In this document: piece by piece, positions 26,001-31,453 of the stretch | Numbering within the stretch: the stretch's first letter is position 1 | Layout of the letters: every line of letters begins with the position of its first letter | Assembly (NCBI GenBank): GCA_902599955.1 | Contig: CACKHK010000013.1 | Coordinates: forward strand, 1 to 34,322 | DNA from: an uncultured Pelagibacteraceae bacterium | GTDB lineage: Bacteria > Pseudomonadota > Alphaproteobacteria > Pelagibacterales > Pelagibacteraceae | Direction of reading: 5' to 3' | Length of the DNA: 34,322 bases | Notes under the pieces: model-generated | Told to the model about the DNA's origin: nothing | What the model saw: only the letters and a program-made list of their open reading frames with translations | Databases searched by the model: none | Program-made: the position numbers and the translations under genes

Positions 26001-26147
26001 AGTTTTTTTGAAGTAGATAAAGAACATATAGTTGCTTACAGCCTTAGTGTTTTGGCCAAAGAGCAACTTATTACATCAAAGTATGCTGAAGATGCAATTA
26101 AAAATTATAATATTGATAAAAATAAACCTATGCCAACAAAGATGTAA
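23082..26147 (+). CDS. aceE: Pyruvate dehydrogenase E1 (homodimeric type) with N-terminal lipoyl domain
   Basis: This 1021-aa protein is longer than the usual AceE of about 890 aa because of an N-terminal addition. Residues 1-77 form a lipoyl domain (start LLVPDIGDFENVEIIEVLVK) with the lipoylation lysine K42 in ESDKSS. A charged linker spans about 78-138. From about residue 140 it is an ordinary thiamine-diphosphate E1: GHIGTFASAATLYDVG, YFQGHSAPGMYARAF, the GDG motif at 363-365 with EMDEPES and NCNLQRLDGPVRGNG, and AGRTTLAGEGLQHQDGHSH in the C-terminal part. It decarboxylates pyruvate and reductively acetylates a lipoyl group, normally on E2; here it carries that lipoyl group itself. The E2 gene starts at the base after its stop and lacks a lipoyl domain. 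No E3 is encoded in the window. Confidence 0.96.
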   Translation: MNLDLLVPDIGDFENVEIIEVLVKKGDKINKNDPVVTLESDKSSVEVPSNYEGTVENIKVKIGDKVSKGDLILSLSSDNKDEEEKNTKTLSDKIPPSTEKLIEEAETATKPDIKAETKVVEPKQIKQTRLINEVKMVSSNDDIDPVETKEWLDSLSAVLQNDGSERAHFLIKQLIDQSYKAGSKIPHTQTTPYVNTIPPEEEKRSPGDQNIERKLRSLIRWNAAAMVVRANKKYPELGGHIGTFASAATLYDVGMNHFWRAKNNKFGGDLVYFQGHSAPGMYARAFLEGRLNEKQLDRFRQEVKTGGLSSYPHPWLMPNFWQFPTVSMGIGPMLAIYQARFMKYLINRGLIKDEGRKVWAFLGDGEMDEPESLGAIGLAARENLDNLIFVVNCNLQRLDGPVRGNGKIIQELEGIFRGAGWNVLKVIWGSYWDTLLANDKTGHLVKIMNETVDGEYQAFKARNGLYVREKFFGKYPETKELVSSMSDTDIWRLNRGGHDPHKVYAAYDKAVNHKGSPTVIIAKTIKGYGMGKSGESVNTTHQQKKLDVDDLMYYRDRFDVPLTDAQVKNIEYFKPDENSEEIKYLKKRRIELGGFIPERTSYSKPIKAPSKDIFDFMKTSTGEKEMSTTMALVRMLTNLLRDKNVAPKLVPIIPDEARTFGMEGFFQKIGIYAHEGQKYEPEDSAQLSSYREEKSGQVLEEGITEAGSMSSWIAAGTAYTNHDVEMIPIYLFYSMFGFQRIGDFAWAAGDSQARGFLIGATAGRTTLAGEGLQHQDGHSHLLASTIPNCISYDPTFHYELAVIFREGLRRMHEKNENIFYYITTMNENYSHPEMPKDCEDGILRGMYKIKESSSSKEAKIQLLGSGTILREMMAASDILKKEYQIDSEVWSVTSFNELRKNGMEVERQNLLNPSETNKKSYIEECLGKQQGPILAATDYMRINADQIRSFTKKSFYSLGTDGYGRSDTRKNLRSFFEVDKEHIVAYSLSVLAKEQLITSKYAEDAIKNYNIDKNKPMPTKM

Positions 26148-27074
26148 ATGTCTGATCAATACAACAAAACATCTGCAAGTCCAAAAGTTAGGAAGTTTGC
26201 TAGAGAATTAGGTGTTGATATAACTAATGTTAAAGGTTCGGAAAGATTAGGCAGGGTTACAGAAAAAGATTTAAAAGAATTTGTTTCGTCTAATATTAAT
26301 CAAAACATTGATACTAAAGATAGTAAAAATGAAAAAGTTATCAAAAGTGAATATCCTCATTCAGATTTTGGAGAAGTCGAAATTAAAGATATTCCTAGAG
26401 TTAAAAAAATCGCTGCTCCTCATCTAGTTAACTCTTGGACTAACATTCCACATGTAACAAATCATGATGAAGCTGATATCACCGAAATGGAAGAGTTTAG
26501 AAGTTCACTTAAAGATAACTACTCTGGAGAAAAAATAAAAATTACTCCACTTGCATTTATTATAAAAGCATTAGTAATATCACTTAAAAAATTTCCATCT
26601 TTTAATTCATCAATTGATGATATTGAAAATGGTAAAATTACATTTAAAAAGTATTTTCACATCGGCATCGCAGTTGATACCCAACACGGACTTATGGTAC
26701 CTAAGATTAGAGATGCTAATCAAAAAGATATAAAAGATATAAGTAAGGACTTGAAAAAAGTAAGTGATGATTGCAGAAATCTCAAAATTGATAAAAAAGA
26801 ATTCTTTGGGGGATCGATGACTATTACTAGTTTAGGTGGAATTGGAGGATCGTTCTTTACACCAATAATTAATTTTCCTGAAGTTGCTATCCTTGGAATA
26901 GGCAGAAGCTATAAAAAACAGGTACTTAAAGACGGAAAATTTATTCCAAGAACTATGTTACCTTTATCACTATCATATGACCATCGAATTATAGACGGAG
27001 CTGAAGCTGCCAAATTTAATAATGAGTTAAAAGATAATTTAGGAGCAAATTTTGCTTACAACCTAAGTAAATGA
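26148..27074 (+). CDS. aceF: Dihydrolipoamide acetyltransferase (E2) without a lipoyl domain
   Basis: This 308-aa protein is the E2 acetyltransferase core, much shorter than usual. It starts directly with a peripheral-subunit-binding domain at about residues 10-46 (ASPKVRKFARELGVD...GRVTEKDL), then a short charged linker, then the catalytic domain from about residue 75. The catalytic block is DHRIIDG, with H279 and D283, and the FNSSID, HIGIAVDT and GGSMTITSLG segments are typical. No lipoyl domain or ESDK motif is present anywhere in the protein; the only one is on the upstream E1. The ATG directly abuts the E1 stop (zero spacing), and the 3' end overlaps the dioxygenase gene as ATGA. Confidence 0.94.
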   Translation: MSDQYNKTSASPKVRKFARELGVDITNVKGSERLGRVTEKDLKEFVSSNINQNIDTKDSKNEKVIKSEYPHSDFGEVEIKDIPRVKKIAAPHLVNSWTNIPHVTNHDEADITEMEEFRSSLKDNYSGEKIKITPLAFIIKALVISLKKFPSFNSSIDDIENGKITFKKYFHIGIAVDTQHGLMVPKIRDANQKDIKDISKDLKKVSDDCRNLKIDKKEFFGGSMTITSLGGIGGSFFTPIINFPEVAILGIGRSYKKQVLKDGKFIPRTMLPLSLSYDHRIIDGAEAAKFNNELKDNLGANFAYNLSK

Positions 27075-28171
27075 TTACAAAAATTGAAATATTACCCAAT
27101 GATCTTCATGTCCATTTTAGTGGAGAAAACTCAGAAATTTTTCCAAATATTTGGTTGCGAGATCATGCAAAAGATGAGCAAAATTGGGATAAAAGGTCTA
27201 GTCAAAGAAAGACTTTTACAGCATCTTTAGATCTAAATTTAAAAATAAAAAATGCTGAAATATTAGAAAATGGCAAATACTTGAGCATTTCCTGGCCTGA
27301 TCTAGAAAAGCCAGTCCAATATTCATTTGAATTTCTAATTAATAATAAAATAGATAAAAAAAAAGAAACAAAATCTAATTTAAAAGTTTGGGGATCAAAT
27401 GAAATTCACCAAGAGATATTTGTAGATTATAGTTCTATCTTATCAAATAATGGATTTAAAAACTTTTTAAAAAGTCTATACACTTATGGTTTTTTAGTAA
27501 TTAGAAATTGTGAAACAAATTTAAAATGTGTTGAAAAAATTGCTAATAAAATTGGATATGTAAGAAATTCTATATTTGGAGGACTGTGGAGTTTTGAGTC
27601 TGATGAAAATAAAGCTGACAGCGCTTACACTCAAGAAGAGTTAAGACCACATACAGACTCAACATATAGTAATGATGCTCCAGGGTTACAATTATTATTA
27701 TGTTGTGACTATAATGCTAAGGGTGGTGACTCTATAATGGTTGATGGATTAAAGATTGCCGAAACAATCAAAAAAGAAGACCAGCAAATGTATGAGTTGC
27801 TTACAAAAATAAATGTAAAAGGTAATTACATTGGTGATGGAGTTATTCTAGAAGCTGAAAGACCAATATTTAAATTAAATAAAAATAATGAAATTATTCA
27901 AGTAAGTTTTAACAATTATGATCGAGCACCGTTTAGATTTGAAAAGGATTTAACTTTAAAGTTTTATGAAGCGATTAAAAAATTTGATCTACTTGCTAAC
28001 AATAAAGATTACCAGTGGAGACATATACTTAAACCTGGAGAGCTTTTAATATTTAATAATTGGCGAATACTTCATGGAAGAGGATCATTTAGTGGAGTAA
28101 GAAAAATGTCTGGATGTTATATAAATAAAGAAGATTTTGATAGTTCTTGTAAGATGAACGGAATAAATTAA
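27071..28171 (+). CDS. Gamma-butyrobetaine dioxygenase-like 2-oxoglutarate/Fe(II) oxygenase
   Basis: This 366-aa protein matches the BBOX/trimethyllysine-dioxygenase layout: an N-terminal DUF971-like domain (about 5-95, with NIWLRDHAKDE) and a TauD-like double-stranded beta-helix domain. Iron ligands are H194 and D196 (RPHTDSTYS) and H335 (ILHGRGSF); an Arg at 337 or 344 should hold 2-oxoglutarate. In the animal enzyme the N-terminal domain has a zinc site built from cysteines after WLRDN; here that region has no cysteine at all. The usual reaction would make carnitine from gamma-butyrobetaine, but the substrate is unproven. It overlaps aceF by ATGA, so it is co-translated with the pyruvate dehydrogenase pair. 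Confidence 0.85.
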   Translation: MITKIEILPNDLHVHFSGENSEIFPNIWLRDHAKDEQNWDKRSSQRKTFTASLDLNLKIKNAEILENGKYLSISWPDLEKPVQYSFEFLINNKIDKKKETKSNLKVWGSNEIHQEIFVDYSSILSNNGFKNFLKSLYTYGFLVIRNCETNLKCVEKIANKIGYVRNSIFGGLWSFESDENKADSAYTQEELRPHTDSTYSNDAPGLQLLLCCDYNAKGGDSIMVDGLKIAETIKKEDQQMYELLTKINVKGNYIGDGVILEAERPIFKLNKNNEIIQVSFNNYDRAPFRFEKDLTLKFYEAIKKFDLLANNKDYQWRHILKPGELLIFNNWRILHGRGSFSGVRKMSGCYINKEDFDSSCKMNGIN

Positions 28172-28193
28172 TTTAATAATTTAATTTAATAAA

Positions 28194-29078
28194 ATGACAA
28201 AATCTCTTTCTATGATCTGTGCATTAGTTACAACTTTTATCTGGGGTACAGCTTTTATTGCACAAGATACAGGTATGGACAATATTGGTCCTTTAACATT
28301 TAATTCAGCAAGATTTGTTGTAGGATTTTTAACTATTTTACCGCTAGCATTACTCTTTGAAAGAAAGAAAATTAGGCTAGAGATACTCTCAAAATCAAAA
28401 CTTTTTATAAAATATTTAGTTTTTATGGGAGTTTCACTTTTCTTAGGAACTTTTTTACAACAAGCCGCCCTTCAGTACACAAATATTGCAAATGCTGCGT
28501 TTTTTACGGTATTTTATGTTCCTATAGTTCCAATTTTATTATTTTTTATTTATTCAAAAAAAGTCCATTGGAGTATCTGGCCTGCAATTGGTCTATGTGT
28601 TTTAGGTGTATATCTCCTAAGTGATTTTTCTAATTCAGAGATAATGTTAGGTGATGGTTTAGTTATTTTATGTTCCGTATTTTGGGCATTACACATAATT
28701 TTTGCAGGTAAATTTATGGAAGAATTTGATATTCCAATGTTCTATGCAGCATTACAGGCTTTATTTGTGGCAACTCTGTCAATAATTTTTTCATATGCAT
28801 TTGAGGAAATTAATATTTCTAAAATTCTAATGGAAAGTAGTTCAATACTTTATGCTGGCGCATTATCAGGTGGAATTGCCTTTACATTACAAATGTTTGC
28901 TCAAAAAAATATAGAAGAAGCACCTGCCGCAATTATTTATTCGTTAGAGGGAGTGTTTGCGGCAATTGCTGGATGGATAATTCTTAACCAGTTTTTAACT
29001 ACGAATAATATGATTGGATGTTTTTTAATATTAGTTGCAGTAATTTCTTCTCAAATTTCTCCAAGTACCAAAACTTAA
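28194..29078 (+). CDS. EamA/DMT-superfamily transporter
   Basis: This 294-aa inner-membrane protein has about ten hydrophobic helices arranged as two EamA repeats (about 5-140 and 150-290). Recognisable segments are FIWGTAFIAQDTGMD at the start of the first repeat and AAIIYSLEGVFAAIAGWIILNQ near the end of the second, which is typical of drug/metabolite transporters. The substrate is unknown. It lies 22 nt after the dioxygenase gene on the same strand, so it is probably the last gene of the aceE-aceF-dioxygenase transcript. Its 3' end overlaps uppP by 4 nt. Confidence 0.9.
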   Translation: MTKSLSMICALVTTFIWGTAFIAQDTGMDNIGPLTFNSARFVVGFLTILPLALLFERKKIRLEILSKSKLFIKYLVFMGVSLFLGTFLQQAALQYTNIANAAFFTVFYVPIVPILLFFIYSKKVHWSIWPAIGLCVLGVYLLSDFSNSEIMLGDGLVILCSVFWALHIIFAGKFMEEFDIPMFYAALQALFVATLSIIFSYAFEEINISKILMESSSILYAGALSGGIAFTLQMFAQKNIEEAPAAIIYSLEGVFAAIAGWIILNQFLTTNNMIGCFLILVAVISSQISPSTKT

Positions 29079-29842
29079 GAATATGCAATTACAAAAAGAA
29101 TTAACGCAAGAAATGTTCTATAATAAACAAAAAGGTTTAAATTAAAATTCCTTACATAAATCAAAAAATATTTTATTGTTAAATAAGAAACAACAAATGA
29201 TAACAAGACTGCAAATATAAACAAAAAATTCATATCTATATTTGTATTAATAATATCTTTCATACTTAGTACGCTTGCTCCAGCTAATGCAGGTATGGAC
29301 AAGTAAAAGGATATTTTAGAGGAACCAACTCTATCAAAATTCAAAAATCTTGATGCTGTAATTATAATTCCCGATCTACTAACTCCAGGTATAATAGCAA
29401 ATACTTGAAAAATACCTATTATTAAAATATTTTTAAGATTTAAATTATTATTAATTTTATTTTTAATTGTAGATCTGTCAGCAATAAACAATAATATTCC
29501 AAATACTAAAGTAGTCCAAGCTATCACTTTTAAATTTCTTAAATTTTCAATTAGACCTGATGAATAAAAAAAGTAGCCAACAATAATTAATGGAATTGAT
29601 CCTAAAACTATTAAAAGGAATAAAGATTTATTTTTGGTTATATTTAATAAATCTTTTCTAAAATAAAAAATAATTGCTAAAAGTGACCCTAAATGGAGGC
29701 TTATATCTAATTGAAGCGAGCTAACATTAAAATTAGAAATCTTTGAAATTATAACGAGATGAGCAGAGGAACTTACGGGGATAAACTCAGTAAATCCTTG
29801 GATGAATGCTAATATTGATGTTTCTATATATTTTGAAATCAT
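29075..29842 (-). CDS. uppP: Undecaprenyl-diphosphatase
   Basis: This 255-aa polytopic membrane enzyme of the BacA/UppP family recycles undecaprenyl pyrophosphate, the lipid carrier of cell-wall synthesis. The first motif is QGFTE (residues 15-19), the Gln version of the family (E/Q)xxxE motif, followed by FIPVSSSAH. The second is PGVSRSGIIIT, whose Arg binds phosphate. About eight hydrophobic helices are present. It converges on the EamA transporter and is divergent from gltD. Confidence 0.93.
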   Translation of the reverse strand: MISKYIETSILAFIQGFTEFIPVSSSAHLVIISKISNFNVSSLQLDISLHLGSLLAIIFYFRKDLLNITKNKSLFLLIVLGSIPLIIVGYFFYSSGLIENLRNLKVIAWTTLVFGILLFIADRSTIKNKINNNLNLKNILIIGIFQVFAIIPGVSRSGIIITASRFLNFDRVGSSKISFYLSIPALAGASVLSMKDIINTNIDMNFLFIFAVLLSFVVSYLTIKYFLIYVRNFNLNLFVYYRTFLALILFVIAYS

Positions 29843-29896
29843 TTGAGAATTAAATAGATAGTTAAAAGATTACTTAAATAAGGCAATTACTATTAC

Positions 29897-29982
29897 GCAT
29901 AGCTACTATGCAAATTTAAAAAAAATTAAGAAATAATGGGTTTTTTAAAAATATATGTCAGAATATATTACCTAGTTATACT
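29897..29982 (+). promoter_or_regulatory. Predicted gltDB promoter region
   Basis: A TATACT -10-like element (29977-29982) is preceded at 16 nt by ATGTCA (29955-29960), giving a start near 29988 and a leader of about 30 nt before the ATG at 30020. Upstream, GCATAG-CTA-CTATGC (29897-29911) is a perfect 6-3-6 dyad that could be an operator. Confidence 0.35.
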
Positions 29983-30019
29983 TTATACATATTTCAAATT
30001 CGTATATAAGCCGACACCG

Positions 30020-31453
30020 ATGACAAATAAAATGCTTCAATTTGTGGATATAGGTCAACAAAATCCACCTAAAAGAGATAAATCCAAAAGGAAAGAGGAT
30101 TTTGGCGAGATATATCAAGAATTTATACATGATAAGGCTAAAGAGCAGTCTAGCAGATGCTCACAATGTGGTGTCCCCTTTTGTCAAGTTCATTGTCCTT
30201 TAAGTAACAATATTCCAGATTGGTTAAAACTCACTGCAGAAGGAAGATATGAAGAGGCATATCACTTATCCCAAAGCACAAATAATATGCCAGAAGTATG
30301 TGGAAGAATTTGTCCTCAGGACAGACTATGCGAGGGAAATTGTGTAATCGAACAGTCAGGGCATGGAACTGTTACTATAGGATCAATTGAAAAATATCTA
30401 ACCGACAAAGCATGGGAAAATGGATGGGTTAAACCAATAAAAGTAAAAATTGAAAATGAACAAAGTGTTGGAATTATAGGTGCAGGACCAGCAGGGTTAG
30501 CTTGTGGAGAAGAGCTAAGAAAAAAAGGATATCAAGTAACAATATACGATAGATATGATAGAGCTGGTGGATTACTTATTTACGGAATTCCAAACTTTAA
30601 ACTAGAGAAACATGTAGTTGAAAGAAGAATTAAACTTCTAAAAGATGGAGGTATAAATTTTATAAACAATTTTGAAGTTGGTAAAGACTCTACTTTAAAA
30701 GAACTACAATCAAAACATGATGCAATATTAATTTCCACAGGTGTTTACAAACCTAGAGAAGTAAATTTACCAGGAAATGACCTAGGTAATATTTTTCCTG
30801 CAATGGAATTCCTAACAGCATCAAACAAAAAAGGTTTAGGTGATAAAGTTGAAATGTTTGATAACGGCACACTTAATGCTGAAGGAAAAGATGTTGTAGT
30901 TATTGGTGGCGGAGACACAGCAATGGATTGTGTAAGGACATCAGTTCGACAAAAAGCTAAATCTGTAAAATGTTTATACAGAAGAGATAGAGAAAATATG
31001 CCCGGATCTGCTAGAGAAGTAGGAAATGCAGAGGAAGAAGGTGTTGAATTTATTTGGTTGAGTAATCCAAAAGAATTTAAAGGTTCCAATAAAGTAAAGA
31101 GTATTATAGTTGATAAAATGAAATTAACTGACCCTGATGAGAGTGGAAGAAGAAAACCAGTTGTAGAAGAAAACTCAGAGTTTGAAATAAAAGCAGATTT
31201 AGTGATTAAGTCTCTAGGATTTGATCCAGAGGACTTACCTACTCTTTTTCAAGAGCCAAAATTAAAAGTTTCACAATGGGGAACTATTAAAGCTGACTTT
31301 GATACCTTAGAAACAAGTATTCCTGGTGTATTCGCAGCAGGAGATATTGTTAGAGGAGCATCATTAGTTGTTTGGGCTATTAAGGATGGAAGAGATGCAG
31401 CAACCTCAATTGAAAGTTTTCTTCAATCAAAACAAAAAATGAAAGTTGCATAA
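30020..31453 (+). CDS. gltD: Glutamate synthase (NADPH) small subunit
   Basis: This 477-aa beta subunit supplies electrons from NADPH to the large subunit for glutamate formation from glutamine and 2-oxoglutarate. I chose the ATG at 30020 because the protein then starts with MLQFVDI soon after, as in alphaproteobacterial GltD; the in-frame ATG at 29936 would add 28 unrelated hydrophobic residues and would lie upstream of the best promoter. The N-terminal Cys-rich block CSQCGVPFCQVHCPLSNNIP plus CGRICPQDRLCEGNC binds Fe-S clusters. The FAD site is GIIGAGPAGLACGEEL and the NADPH site VVIGGGDTAMDCVRT. Its stop overlaps the gltB start by one base (TAATG). Confidence 0.95.
   Translation: MTNKMLQFVDIGQQNPPKRDKSKRKEDFGEIYQEFIHDKAKEQSSRCSQCGVPFCQVHCPLSNNIPDWLKLTAEGRYEEAYHLSQSTNNMPEVCGRICPQDRLCEGNCVIEQSGHGTVTIGSIEKYLTDKAWENGWVKPIKVKIENEQSVGIIGAGPAGLACGEELRKKGYQVTIYDRYDRAGGLLIYGIPNFKLEKHVVERRIKLLKDGGINFINNFEVGKDSTLKELQSKHDAILISTGVYKPREVNLPGNDLGNIFPAMEFLTASNKKGLGDKVEMFDNGTLNAEGKDVVVIGGGDTAMDCVRTSVRQKAKSVKCLYRRDRENMPGSAREVGNAEEEGVEFIWLSNPKEFKGSNKVKSIIVDKMKLTDPDESGRRKPVVEENSEFEIKADLVIKSLGFDPEDLPTLFQEPKLKVSQWGTIKADFDTLETSIPGVFAAGDIVRGASLVVWAIKDGRDAATSIESFLQSKQKMKVA

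Noticed and set aside
29798..29842. UppP with Gln in place of the first catalytic-motif Glu
   Set aside because: The family motif is described as (E/Q)xxxE, so Gln is an accepted variant.
29936..30019. 28-residue N-terminal extension of GltD
   Set aside because: It has no similarity to GltD starts, covers the best promoter candidate, and the ATG at 30020 gives the expected N-terminus.
30745..31089. 114-aa minus-strand frame inside gltD
   Set aside because: It is antisense to the NADPH-binding region of GltD, with no own signals or family features.
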